A DNA stretch of 64,000 bases from assembly GCA_963744935.1 (NCBI GenBank), contig CAVUVM010000004.1, forward strand, positions 62,001-126,000, given 5' to 3'. Positions within the stretch are counted from its first letter, which is position 1, and each line of letters begins with the position of its first letter. A program made the position numbers and the translations under genes. Positions 17,103 through 25,731 of this stretch are shown one piece after another. The notes below the pieces were generated by a model. That model was given only the letters and a program-made list of their open reading frames with translations. It ran no database searches and had not been told where the DNA came from. The DNA comes from Bog-473 sp963744935 (GTDB taxonomy: Bacteria > Actinomycetota > Acidimicrobiia > Acidimicrobiales > RAAP-2).

Positions 17103-18136
17103 GCAAGCACGATCACGCTGGCCACGGTGGGGGCCACCATGACGACGGCTCCCACAGGGACCACGGATCGGACGCAACACCGGGCGACGGATCGGACGGG
17201 ACACCCGGCGCGCAACCAACACCGGGAGCGCCCGCAACACCGGGAGCGCACGAGACGAACTATCCACGGCTCGAGGACTGCGACCTCTCCCTCCGGCTCT
17301 CCAAGGACGAGGAGAGCAAGCGTCTCGGCCGGGCGCAGCGCCGCCTGTTGCACTTGCGGCTGATCAACGGCGGCCAGCTGAACGAAGGCAAGCTCGGACC
17401 TCCGGTGTGCATCGTCTTCGAGGGCTGGGACGCCGCGGGGAAGGGCGGTGCGATCAAGCGGCTGGTCGAGCCGCTCGACCCCCGCCACGTGCACGTCGCC
17501 CCCTTCGCCGCACCGACACCCGACGAGCTGCGCCACCACTTCTTGTGGCGCTTCTGGCCGCCGCTGCCCGGATGGGGCGGCATGACCATCTGCGATCGCA
17601 GCTGGTACGGCCGCGTTCTGGTGGAGAGGGTCGAGAGCCTGGCGACCGAGGTCCAGTGGCGTCGCGCGTACCAGGAGATCAAGGACTTCGAGCACACCTT
17701 GGCCGAGGAGGGAATGATCGTCATCAAGCTCTGGATGCACATGTCGCACGAGGAGCAGGGTCGCCGCTTCGAGCGTCGCCGTGACGACCCCCTCAAGTCG
17801 TGGAAGCTCACAGCGGAGGACTGGCGCAACCGGGATAAGAGGGCCGAGTACGACGCTGCGGTGTCCGACATGCTCCGGCTGACGAGCGGCCCGCTGACGC
17901 CGTGGGACGTGATCTCCTCGGAGAACAAGCGCTATGGGCGGGTGCAGGTGATCGAGACGGTGATCGATCGGATGGAGGAGGGTATGGCGCGCTGGGACGT
18001 GCCCGTGCCGCTCGACGACGAGGCCGGAGAGCAGACCGAGCTCGCCCTCATGCTCGACGATCCAGAGTTCCAGCACGGGCCACAGGGTCCGCCGAACGGG
18101 TCCACCTCGTCCTCGGAGGAGCGGGTGCAGGCGTGA
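17099..18136 (+). CDS. ppk2: Polyphosphate kinase 2 family protein with His-rich N-terminus
   Basis: The 345-residue product carries the PPK2 core: Walker A as GWDAAGKGGAIKRL, the DRSWYGR Walker B segment and RRFERRRDDPLKSWK lid region, followed by WDVISSENKRYGR. PPK2 enzymes move phosphate between polyphosphate and nucleotides. Unusually, the first 55 residues are low complexity: a His/Asp/Gly run (HDHAGHGGGHHDDGSH) followed by TPG repeats, which could bind metal. The GTG at 17099 overlaps the methylase stop (GTGA). Direction of the reaction and nucleotide preference cannot be told. Confidence 0.9.
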   Translation: MSKHDHAGHGGGHHDDGSHRDHGSDATPGDGSDGTPGAQPTPGAPATPGAHETNYPRLEDCDLSLRLSKDEESKRLGRAQRRLLHLRLINGGQLNEGKLGPPVCIVFEGWDAAGKGGAIKRLVEPLDPRHVHVAPFAAPTPDELRHHFLWRFWPPLPGWGGMTICDRSWYGRVLVERVESLATEVQWRRAYQEIKDFEHTLAEEGMIVIKLWMHMSHEEQGRRFERRRDDPLKSWKLTAEDWRNRDKRAEYDAAVSDMLRLTSGPLTPWDVISSENKRYGRVQVIETVIDRMEEGMARWDVPVPLDDEAGEQTELALMLDDPEFQHGPQGPPNGSTSSSEERVQA

Positions 18137-19140
18137 GCGCGGCGTCAGAGTCGGCGGCGGGGGCCGCTCCCGCCCGGCCCGGGATCACGATCCCGTTCGA
18201 CGGGATCCCGCTGCATGCGCACCGCGAGTGGTTCGCCCGCCTGCGCGAGTTGGGCTACACCGACATCTGGTCCGCCGAGGTCGACGGCGCCGACGGCTTC
18301 ACGCCCCTCGCCCTCGCCGCGGCCTGGGAGCCGACACTGAACCTGGGCGTCGCCATCACGCCGGCCTACACCCGCGGCCCGGCGCTGCTCGCCCAGAGCA
18401 TGGCCGCCATGGCGGACGCCGCACCGGGGCGCTTCGCCTGCGGGCTCGGCGCCTCGTCACAGGTGATCGTGGCCAACTGGAACGGCCTGGCCTTCGAGAA
18501 CCAGTACCGCCGCGTGCGCGACACGGTGCGCTTCTTGAAGATGGCCTTCACGGGCGAAAAGGTGACCGAGGAGTTCGACACCTTCCGCGTCAAGGGCTTC
18601 CGGCTCGCGCTCATCCCAGAGCAACTGCCGCCGATCTACCTGGCGGCGCTCCGGCCCGGGATGCTGCATCTCGCCGGGCGGGAGGCCGACGGCGCCATCC
18701 TCAACTGGCTCAGCGCCGAAGACGTCGCCACCTCTGTCGCCGAAGTCCAAAAAGCTGCAGACGGCTCGCCCCGCCAGATCGTCGCCCGCATCTTCGTCAT
18801 CATCACCGAGGACGCCACGCTCGCCCGGACCATCGGGCGCCGGATGATCACCAGCTATCTCAACGTCGAGGCCTACGCCGAGTTCCAGCGCTGGCTGGGC
18901 CGGGGCCCCGCCCTTCAGCCCATGTGGGACGCCTGGGCGGCCGGCGACCGCAAGGGCGCGCTGGCGGCGATCCCCGACGATGTGGTCGACCAGCTGGTCG
19001 TCCACGGATCCGTCGCGCAATGCCGGGCCCACGTGCAGCGCTACGTCGACAACGGCGTCACCATCCCCGCACCCGCCCTCATCCCGATCGGCGTGGACCT
19101 GGCCGAGGCGGTGGTCGGCCTCTCGCCATCCGCGAAATAG
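18133..19140 (+). CDS. LLM-class F420-dependent oxidoreductase
   Basis: The 335-residue product is a luciferase-like monooxygenase family TIM barrel: GYTDIWSAEVDGADGFTPLA, LNLGVAITPAYTRGPALLAQ, RFACGLGASS and PPIYLAALRPGMLHLAG are family-typical. Such actinobacterial members usually use F420 rather than FMN. The GTG at 18133 overlaps the PPK2 stop (GTGA). It lies upstream of an amidase, a cupin and a P450 on the same strand, which suggests a catabolic or modifying pathway, although that is inference from order. Confidence 0.85.
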   Translation: MSAASESAAGAAPARPGITIPFDGIPLHAHREWFARLRELGYTDIWSAEVDGADGFTPLALAAAWEPTLNLGVAITPAYTRGPALLAQSMAAMADAAPGRFACGLGASSQVIVANWNGLAFENQYRRVRDTVRFLKMAFTGEKVTEEFDTFRVKGFRLALIPEQLPPIYLAALRPGMLHLAGREADGAILNWLSAEDVATSVAEVQKAADGSPRQIVARIFVIITEDATLARTIGRRMITSYLNVEAYAEFQRWLGRGPALQPMWDAWAAGDRKGALAAIPDDVVDQLVVHGSVAQCRAHVQRYVDNGVTIPAPALIPIGVDLAEAVVGLSPSAK

Positions 19141-19174
19141 GCCGGCGAGCATCTAGCGGAGAGGGGCAGCACCA

Positions 19175-20590
19175 GTGGCAGAGATCGACTTCCGCACCAC
19201 CTCAGTGGCCGAGCTCACCGGGTCGGTGCGGGCAAAGGAGGTCAGCGCCCGGGAGGTGACCGAAGCCGCCCTCGCACGGATCGAGAGACTGAACCCGATC
19301 TACAACGCCTTCGTCGCCACGGATGGGGACAGGGCGCTCGACGAGGCCGAGGCCATCGACGCCCGCATCGCCGGGGGCGGCGACCCGGGCCCCCTCGCCG
19401 GGATCCCGATCGGCGTCAAGGATCTGCAGGGCGCCCGGGACTTCGTCACGACCTACGGGTCGGCACTGCACGCCGACGACCCGCCCGCCAGTGCCGACGA
19501 CCCCTTCGTGGCGCGGCTGCGCGCCGCCGGCTGCGTCATCCTCGGCAAGACCAACACCCCCGAGTTCGGCTGGATGGGAAACACGTCCAACGCCATCTTC
19601 GGCGCCTCCTACAACCCGTTCGACGTATCGAGGGGACCGGGCGGATCCTCGGGCGGTTCGTCCGCCGCCCTGGCGGCAGGCATGGTGCCCCTCGCAACCG
19701 GCTCCGACGGGGGCGGCTCCATCCGCATCCCGAGCGCCTGCTGCGGCCTGTCGGGGATGAAGCCGAGCCTCGGCCGCGTCCCCGCCGGCGGCCCCAACCC
19801 GCCCGGCTGGATCGACCTCTCGACCAACGGTCCCATGGCCCGCCGCATCGCCGACGTCACCCAGGCGCTCGACGTCGCCGTCGGCCCCGACCCCACCGAC
19901 CTGCGCGCCCTCCCCCGCCCCGAGGCCAACTGGGTCGCCGCCCTCGACGACCCGCACGTGCCGGTCAGCATCGCCTACTCCCCGACACTCGGCTACGCCA
20001 CCGTCGACGCCGAGGTGGCCGGCGCCTGTGAACGCGCCGTCGAAGTGCTCGCGTCGGTGGGCGCCGACGTCGTTGTCGTCGATTCTGTTTTTGATGAGGA
20101 CCCCGTCGGTGACTTCCTCACTTTGACCGCGGCTGCAACGCTGCGCACCCTGCGCCCCTACATGGACCATCCCCGCTGGGACGAGGTCGACCCCGTGCTG
20201 CGCCACTTCGTCAACGTTGCGCAGTCGACGACCGCCGAGCAGATCCTCGGGGTCTTCGACCGCTTCCACTACATGAACCTGAAGTTGGTCGACTTGTTCC
20301 GTCGCTCACGGATCCTCGTCACGCCGACCTGCGCCGCCCTCGCCCCGCACGCCGGCGGGATCACCAGCACTGTCAACGGCGAGACGACCGCCAACTGGGT
20401 CCACTTCACCTACCCGTTCAACATGACCCGCTCGCCCGCCGCCACGGTCTGTGTCGGCACGAGCGAGACGGGCCTGCCCATCGGCCTGCAGCTGGTCGGG
20501 CCCCAGCACGGTGACCTCGTCGTGCTCCGCACGGCGGCGGCCCTCGAGGCCGCCATGGACCTCGATACGCTCGCATCTATCCCCGACTAG
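19175..20590 (+). CDS. Amidase (amidase signature family)
   Basis: The 471-residue enzyme has the complete Ser-cisSer-Lys triad: Lys82 in IGVKDLQG, Ser158 in GPGGSSGGSS and Ser182 in DGGGSIRIPS, spaced as in the family. It hydrolyses a carboxamide or a related C-N bond in the cytoplasm; no signal peptide is present. It begins with GTG at 19175 after a GGAGAGGGG site, 34 bases after the LLM gene, and ends 13 bases before the cupin gene. The substrate is not predictable from sequence. Confidence 0.9.
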   Translation: MAEIDFRTTSVAELTGSVRAKEVSAREVTEAALARIERLNPIYNAFVATDGDRALDEAEAIDARIAGGGDPGPLAGIPIGVKDLQGARDFVTTYGSALHADDPPASADDPFVARLRAAGCVILGKTNTPEFGWMGNTSNAIFGASYNPFDVSRGPGGSSGGSSAALAAGMVPLATGSDGGGSIRIPSACCGLSGMKPSLGRVPAGGPNPPGWIDLSTNGPMARRIADVTQALDVAVGPDPTDLRALPRPEANWVAALDDPHVPVSIAYSPTLGYATVDAEVAGACERAVEVLASVGADVVVVDSVFDEDPVGDFLTLTAAATLRTLRPYMDHPRWDEVDPVLRHFVNVAQSTTAEQILGVFDRFHYMNLKLVDLFRRSRILVTPTCAALAPHAGGITSTVNGETTANWVHFTYPFNMTRSPAATVCVGTSETGLPIGLQLVGPQHGDLVVLRTAAALEAAMDLDTLASIPD

Positions 20591-20603
20591 GAGGAGAAAT
20601 TCC

Positions 20604-21080
20604 ATGTCGATCGCCACCCCCGCCAATCCGAAGGACACCGTCCGCCTCGTCAGCGAGGAGGACGCACCGTGGGCCGACACCGGCATGGGCATCCTGCTCA
20701 AGATCGTCCGCTTCGACGTCCAGCACGGGACCTGGGTCATCCTCAACCGATTCAAGCCTGGCGTGCAGCTGCAGACCCACCGCCACACCGGCTCGGTCGA
20801 CGCCTTCACCTCGGCCGGGCGCTGGCACTACCTCGAGTACGACTTCTACGTCACTCCCGGGTCCTACCTCTTCGAGCCGGCCAACTCGGTGCACACGCTG
20901 CACGTGCCCGAGGACAACACGCAGGACACGGACGTGTGCTTCATCATCGAGGGCGCGCTGTTGAACCTCGGCGAGGACGGGTCCGTCGAATCCGTCTCCG
21001 ACGGCCAGAACACGCTCGAGGCCTACTACGCGATGCTCGAGGCGCAGGACGACCCGCGGCCGAGCGGCATCATCGTCTGA
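20604..21080 (+). CDS. Cupin-fold protein (dihydroxyacetophenone dioxygenase-like)
   Basis: The 158-residue product has one cupin barrel with the metal-site pattern QTHRHTGSVDAFT and a later histidine in ANSVHTLHVP. Its layout resembles 2,4'-dihydroxyacetophenone dioxygenase and related ring- or ketone-cleaving enzymes. GGAGGAG precedes the ATG by eight bases. Only four bases separate it from the P450 gene, so the two are surely co-transcribed. Confidence 0.75.
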   Translation: MSIATPANPKDTVRLVSEEDAPWADTGMGILLKIVRFDVQHGTWVILNRFKPGVQLQTHRHTGSVDAFTSAGRWHYLEYDFYVTPGSYLFEPANSVHTLHVPEDNTQDTDVCFIIEGALLNLGEDGSVESVSDGQNTLEAYYAMLEAQDDPRPSGIIV

Positions 21081-21084
21081 TCCC

Positions 21085-22299
21085 ATGACGTCGACGACAG
21101 GGTCTGCGACTGCCGACGCCGGCCGCCTGCTCGACCCGCGCCTGTACTCGGGCGGTGACCCCTTCGCGCTGTATACCGAGCTGCGCCGGACGGCACCCGT
21201 GTGCTGGGTCGACCGTGAGGGCGGCGGCTTCTGGGCCGTCACGACGCATCCCGAGGTGGCATCGATCGGTGCCGACCCCGTGCGGTTCTGCTCGTCGCGG
21301 GGGATCCTGACCGACGAGATCGGCACGTCCTACGACTCGCCGCCGACGATGATGCACACCGACCCGCCGCAGCACACGCGCTACCGGCGGCTGGTCCAGC
21401 CTGGGTTCAAGCCGACGCTGGTGCGCCTCATGGAGGCGGGTGTGACGGCCAAGGCACGTGCGCTCTTGGATCCGATCCGCCGCGGTGTGGCCTTCGACGT
21501 GGTGCAGGACCTGTCGATCCCCTTCCCGTTGCAGGTGATCTGCGAGCTGCTCGGGGTGGACGGGTCGCAGTGGCCGCGCTTCTTCGACTGGTCCGAGGCG
21601 GTCATCCCGGGCGAGTCCGAACAATCCGAGGAGGAGCGGGCGGCGCTGCAGCTCGAGATGTGGGAGTACCTGATCGGTGTCGCCGACGAGCGGCGGCGGT
21701 CGCCGGCCGACGACCTCGTGTCCGTGCTGGCGAACGTCGGATCCGATCCGGACGCTGACGGCGAGGCGCTGAACGAGGCGGAGCTGGCGATGTTCTTGAT
21801 CCAGCTGCTCGTCGCCGGCAATGAGACGACCCGGAACCTGATCTCGGGTGGTCTGGTGGCGCTCGCTGAGAATCCCGCGCAGTGGCAGGCCTTGCGTGAC
21901 GACCCTTCCCTGGTGCCGACCGCCGTCGAGGAGCTGCTGCGCTGGACGACGCCGGTGATCTCGTTCATGCGCACCGCCACCGAAGCGACGCTCATCCGTG
22001 GCGTCTCCGTGGCGCCAGGTGATCCCGTGCTCTTGATCTATGCCTCGGCCAACCGCGACGAAGAAGTCTTCGGCGCCGACGCCGGCGAGGTCCGGGTCGA
22101 CCGCCATCCGAATCCCCACGTGAGCTTCGGCTTCGGACCCCATTTCTGCCTGGGTGCGGCGCTGGCGCGTCTCGAAGGCCGGGTGGTCCTGACCGAGCTG
22201 CTCGCACGCTTCTCGTCGGTGTCGTTGGCCGGCGAGGTGGAGCGCACCCCGAGTCCGGTCATCGCAGGGGTGCGGCACGCGCCGATCGTGTTCGCCTGA
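21085..22299 (+). CDS. Cytochrome P450
   Basis: The 404-residue product is a soluble bacterial P450. It shows the I-helix oxygen-binding threonine in LVAGNETTRNL, the K-helix ExxR-region analogue in AVEELLRW, and the heme loop SFGFGPHFCLGAALAR with Cys355 as iron ligand. No redox partner gene is visible nearby. It terminates the amidase-cupin-P450 run and hydroxylates an unknown substrate. Confidence 0.92.
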   Translation: MTSTTGSATADAGRLLDPRLYSGGDPFALYTELRRTAPVCWVDREGGGFWAVTTHPEVASIGADPVRFCSSRGILTDEIGTSYDSPPTMMHTDPPQHTRYRRLVQPGFKPTLVRLMEAGVTAKARALLDPIRRGVAFDVVQDLSIPFPLQVICELLGVDGSQWPRFFDWSEAVIPGESEQSEEERAALQLEMWEYLIGVADERRRSPADDLVSVLANVGSDPDADGEALNEAELAMFLIQLLVAGNETTRNLISGGLVALAENPAQWQALRDDPSLVPTAVEELLRWTTPVISFMRTATEATLIRGVSVAPGDPVLLIYASANRDEEVFGADAGEVRVDRHPNPHVSFGFGPHFCLGAALARLEGRVVLTELLARFSSVSLAGEVERTPSPVIAGVRHAPIVFA

Positions 22300-22354
22300 T
22301 TGGCGGCACCATCGGCCAGACCCACTCGTCGCACCGCCACCATCCGTCACTCAC

Positions 22355-23014
22355 TCACACCGGCGCCAGTGCAGTCCCGCTGCCACAAGATGCGTCCTCG
22401 CCGGTCTCAGCGAACGTAATGTCCGGCAGTTGCGCGCAGGGTGCCGGCGACTCCTCTCGAACCACAGCCGGGCGCCCCGACAGCAGCGTGAACGCGGCGG
22501 CGGCACCGATCGCTGCGACGACCGCTCCTGCGATGCTCGCGAGAATGGCGAGGCTGGCGGGGAAGATGAAGGCGGCGGCAACGCCCATCAGCGCCCGCGC
22601 CGCAATGAGCGTCCCCGTCGAGTCCGATACCGCCGCGGCGGCGGAGAACAATCCGAAGAAGACCAGACCGACCTGCATCGTCCCCTTGCGACCCAGCCGG
22701 TCCCCGATCCCGCCCCCGGCGAGCAGCAGGCCGGCGAAGGCGAGGCTGTAGGCGTCGACGATCCACTGCAACGACGTGATGGATGCGCCGAGTTCGCGGT
22801 TCAGGGTCGGGAGCGCCACGTTGACGATCGTGTTGTCGACCACCACCAAGAAGACGGAGAGGCAGAGGACGGGCAACACCATCCAGCGGCGGTCCGATCC
22901 GACCGCTGGGGAAAGCCCTCCGCCGGCGTGGCCCTGGCGTCCCTGACGGCCTTGACCGCCCTCGCCGCCGGTGAGCACTGCCACGGATTGGGGGGATCCG
23001 GATCCGACGTTCAT
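22355..23014 (-). pseudogene. MFS drug exporter (DHA2-type) with large internal deletion
   Basis: The 219-residue reading frame begins like a 14-helix DHA2 exporter: WMVLPVLCLSVFLVVVDNTI, NVALPTLNRELG, LQWIVDAYSLAFAGLLL and GDRLGRKGTMQVG (motif A) are all present. After ILASIAG it continues into one more hydrophobic helix and a hydrophilic tail, as in the far C-terminus of the family, so about half the protein is missing while the frame is kept. It probably cannot transport. The ATG at 23014 follows GGGAGG. It is divergent from a TetR gene and shares its operator. Confidence 0.7.
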
Positions 23015-23033
23015 CACGACCTCCCGAAGAAAT

Positions 23034-23067
23034 AGAACACCGTGCTATTGTTATAGCACGGTGTTCT
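23034..23067. promoter_or_regulatory. Perfect inverted repeat, likely TetR operator
   Basis: Two perfectly complementary 15-base arms (left arm 23034-23048, AGAACACCGTGCTAT; right arm 23053-23067) flank a 4-base spacer. It lies midway between the divergent starts of the truncated exporter (23014) and the TetR regulator (23085), where a repressor would block both promoters. This is the classic layout of TetR autoregulation. Confidence 0.8.
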
Positions 23068-23084
23068 TTAGTAGGCTAAGGTCG

Positions 23085-23741
23085 ATGGCAGAAAACCGCC
23101 GGACCAGGAGCGGAGGTGGATCCGACGCCCGAGGCAACGCCGGATCCACCACGGGGAGCCGGAGCAGGACTCCCAGCGCGGACATCCGGGACGCGCTCCT
23201 CACGTCCGCGGCCGAGATACTCGAGACCGAAGGACCCGACGCGCTCTCCGTGCGTCGGATTGCCACCGCCGCCGGTGTCGCGCCCATGGGCGTCTACAAC
23301 CATTTCGACTCGAAGAACGGCATCATCGAGGCGCTGTTCATCGAGCGCTTCGAGCGCCTCGGGGACGCGCTGGCGGCGATCGCCGACATTGAGGATCCCT
23401 ACGAAGCGTTGCGCGAGGCCGGTCGCCGCTACCGCGCCCTCGCCCTCGCCCACCCCATGGGTTACCGGCTCATGTTCCTGCGCACGATCCCCGGGTTCGA
23501 GCCGAGCCCTGCCGCGCTCGAGATCGCCGCTCGGGCCTTCGACGCGCTCGTCGCCGCGGTCATGCGCGCCATGGCGGCTGGCGTGCTCGCGGTCGGACCG
23601 CCGACCGAGACCGCCCAGGTCATCTGGTCGACCATCCACGGATGGGTGTCACTCGAGCTCGCCGGCATCGGCTTCGTCGAGGACCAGGACGCCGGCTTCG
23701 ATCTCGGCTGCCGCTCCCTCCTCCGGGGTCTGCGCCCCTGA
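23085..23741 (+). CDS. TetR/AcrR family transcriptional regulator
   Basis: The 218-residue product has a basic Gly/Ser/Arg-rich leader of about 30 residues, then a TetR helix-turn-helix: IRDALLTSAAEILETEGPDA, SVRRIATAAGVAPMGVYNHF. The C-terminal part fits the WHG-type ligand domain (PFAM TetR_C_13-like) by its YRLMFL segment. It most likely represses the divergent exporter and itself through the inverted repeat at 23034-23067. The ATG at 23085 is the first one after the operator. Confidence 0.88.
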   Translation: MAENRRTRSGGGSDARGNAGSTTGSRSRTPSADIRDALLTSAAEILETEGPDALSVRRIATAAGVAPMGVYNHFDSKNGIIEALFIERFERLGDALAAIADIEDPYEALREAGRRYRALALAHPMGYRLMFLRTIPGFEPSPAALEIAARAFDALVAAVMRAMAAGVLAVGPPTETAQVIWSTIHGWVSLELAGIGFVEDQDAGFDLGCRSLLRGLRP

Positions 23742-23773
23742 TCCTTTGATCCGAAGCGTCGCGATGCAGCGCT

Positions 23774-24427
23774 TCAGCGCGGATCGGGCCTGTCGAGGTA
23801 CCAGTGCCGCGCCACTGACGGGAACCACTGGACATCATCTGCAGCCCTCGTCCACGGGATCATGCCGAACCGCGTGATGGTGCGCTGGCGGCCGTCGTGG
23901 TCGCCGTAGAGGAGATCGATGGTGAAGGGCTCCATGTTCGCGACCTTGCGGCTCAGCCAGTGAAAGTCAGGGTCCGCCGCGCTGCGGATGGCGGCTTGCC
24001 AGAACCCCACGTCGGACGGGGCCACGTAGAGGTCGCGCGTCTGTGCGCGAAAGGCCCCGGGGTCGGCGTGCGTCATCTCGGGGGTCGGCGCATCTTCAGT
24101 GAGGCTCCACCCGAACGGCACCGCTAGACCCGACCCGACGTTGCGGACCGAGATCGCCATGTAGATCGATCCGTCGACGAGCTCGGCGGTGGCCCGGCCT
24201 CCCTCGAGACGAGCCCAGTGGTCGTCCATCCAGCGAACCTTCTGCAGTGGGTCCCCGAGCCGTGAGGTGACCAGCACCGGCCGCAGCGCCACCTGGTAGG
24301 CGGCTTCCGCGATCCGGGCGGACCGGTTGGCCGAGCGCACGGCGACGAAGGTGGAGATCGCCAGCACCAGCGTGCCCAACGCCGTGGCGAACGACGCAAT
24401 CGTCGCCCAATCCGTGGACAAGACCAT
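23774..24427 (-). CDS. Membrane-anchored protein of unknown function
   Basis: The 217-residue product has one N-terminal membrane helix (TIASFATALGTLVLAISTFV) followed by a coil-forming ARIAEAAYQVALRP segment and a beta-rich domain with ISVRNVGSGLAVPFGW, an Ig-like strand pattern. Proteins of this design are common in actinobacteria and have no known function. It is divergent from the VOC gene that starts 38 bp away. Confidence 0.65.
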   Translation of the reverse strand: MVLSTDWATIASFATALGTLVLAISTFVAVRSANRSARIAEAAYQVALRPVLVTSRLGDPLQKVRWMDDHWARLEGGRATAELVDGSIYMAISVRNVGSGLAVPFGWSLTEDAPTPEMTHADPGAFRAQTRDLYVAPSDVGFWQAAIRSAADPDFHWLSRKVANMEPFTIDLLYGDHDGRQRTITRFGMIPWTRAADDVQWFPSVARHWYLDRPDPR

Positions 24428-24464
24428 CGGGGCAGGTTACGACGCACCCTGGCAGACTGCTCCC

Positions 24465-24836
24465 GTGATCGCCCACGTCTCCATCCAATGCGCCGACATC
24501 GGTGCAAGCGCTGCCTTCTACGACACCGTGCTCGCCCCGCTGGGCGGCTCCCGGGTCATGTCCGACGGCGACGCCATTGGCTACGGCGTCCCGCCCCTGC
24601 CCGAGTTCTGGATAGCGCCACAACAGACGGGCGACGGCTTCCGCGAGACGCACATCGCCTTCGGCGCGCCCGACCGCGCCGCCGTCCGCGCCTTCTTCGA
24701 CGCGGCCGTGGGCACGGGGGCCCGGGTCCTCCACGAGCCTCAGCTCTGGCCTTGGTACCACCCGAACTACTACGGCGCCTTCGTGCGTGACCCCGACGGC
24801 AACAACGTCGAGGCCGTCTGCCACTCCCCCGAGTGA
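24465..24836 (+). CDS. VOC superfamily protein (glyoxalase-like)
   Basis: The 123-residue product is a single-chain VOC protein: VIAHVSIQCADIGASAAFYD opens the first module, ETHIAFGAPDRAAVRAFFDA the second, and VRDPDGNNVEAVCH closes it. The metal-ligand positions hold His4, His in ETHIAF and Glu in NVEAV. The GTG at 24465 gives the family-typical N-terminus; upstream codons overlap the divergent gene. Substrate unknown. Confidence 0.8.
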   Translation: MIAHVSIQCADIGASAAFYDTVLAPLGGSRVMSDGDAIGYGVPPLPEFWIAPQQTGDGFRETHIAFGAPDRAAVRAFFDAAVGTGARVLHEPQLWPWYHPNYYGAFVRDPDGNNVEAVCHSPE

Positions 24837-24880
24837 TCCGCGCCCGCCTCCTGCGCCCCGCGCCCCGCGCGTGGACCGGT

Positions 24881-25729
24881 TCAGCCGAACGTCGCCCCGA
24901 AGTGGTTGAGCACGGCGGTGCAGAGATCCTGTTGCGCCGCCGGCAGGGTGCACGTGGCCAGGTAGGCCGTCGACTCACTCGGCTTGGGCTGGTACAGCAC
25001 GACGCCGTTCGCCGGGTTCTCACCGCCTGAGGGCAACCCCGCACCGGCCACCCCCGGCGGGTCCTGGAACCCGGCCTCGACCGACGAGATCCTCACCACG
25101 GTTTCCTGGGAGGGATCCGCGGAACAGCTCTTATCGAGGTTCTGTTGCGCTACTGCCTTGGCGGCGCTGAAGAAAGGACACGCCAAGAAGGCCCCCGTTA
25201 TCGGGCTGCCTCCGCTTTCCGTTGCCGTGATGGCCTCAATGGGCGAGGACGCCGGCAGGTGCCAGGTGGTCCCGGTGCCCGCCGGCAACGACGTCCCCAC
25301 CGGCGTCAGCGCCAGCGTCCCACTGCCGTCGGCCCCGAAGGTGCCGTTGCAGGTCCAACCGGTCAGGGGACCGATGAGCATCAACCTCCCGGCGGCGTCG
25401 CTGTAGAGGGCCAGGTTCCCTTGCTGCGCATTCGATGGGGGGACGCTCACGGAGACCGACGCCGGCAGCGATGTCGTGGTGGTGGGAACACCCGTGGTCG
25501 CGTTGCACACGATGACCGGGAGCGAGGCCGCGACCATCGGCCCCGTAGCCGATGTCGTCGACGTGGACGATGGAGACGACGTCGTCGTGGACGGCCCGGC
25601 CGACGTGCTCGTCGTGGATTGCTTCGGACGGGTCGTAGCCGACGACGAACCAGGGCCCGACGACCCGCACCCCGCGCCGAGGACCGCGACGAGGGCACCT
25701 GCCCCGGCCACCACCAACCAACGCGACAC
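24881..25729 (-). CDS. Secreted lipoprotein of unknown function
   Basis: The 282-residue product has a signal peptide with lipobox LGAGC (Cys21), then a Ser/Thr-rich spacer of some 40 residues. The rest contains scattered cysteines (VCNAT, WTCNG, LACPF, KSCSA, TCTLP, DLCTA) that could form disulfides outside the cell. I do not recognise the domain. Its GTG start lies two bases after the stop of the acyl-CoA dehydrogenase gene, so it is part of that transcript. Confidence 0.7.
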   Translation of the reverse strand: MSRWLVVAGAGALVAVLGAGCGSSGPGSSSATTRPKQSTTSTSAGPSTTTSSPSSTSTTSATGPMVAASLPVIVCNATTGVPTTTTSLPASVSVSVPPSNAQQGNLALYSDAAGRLMLIGPLTGWTCNGTFGADGSGTLALTPVGTSLPAGTGTTWHLPASSPIEAITATESGGSPITGAFLACPFFSAAKAVAQQNLDKSCSADPSQETVVRISSVEAGFQDPPGVAGAGLPSGGENPANGVVLYQPKPSESTAYLATCTLPAAQQDLCTAVLNHFGATFG

Positions 25730-25731
25730 CT

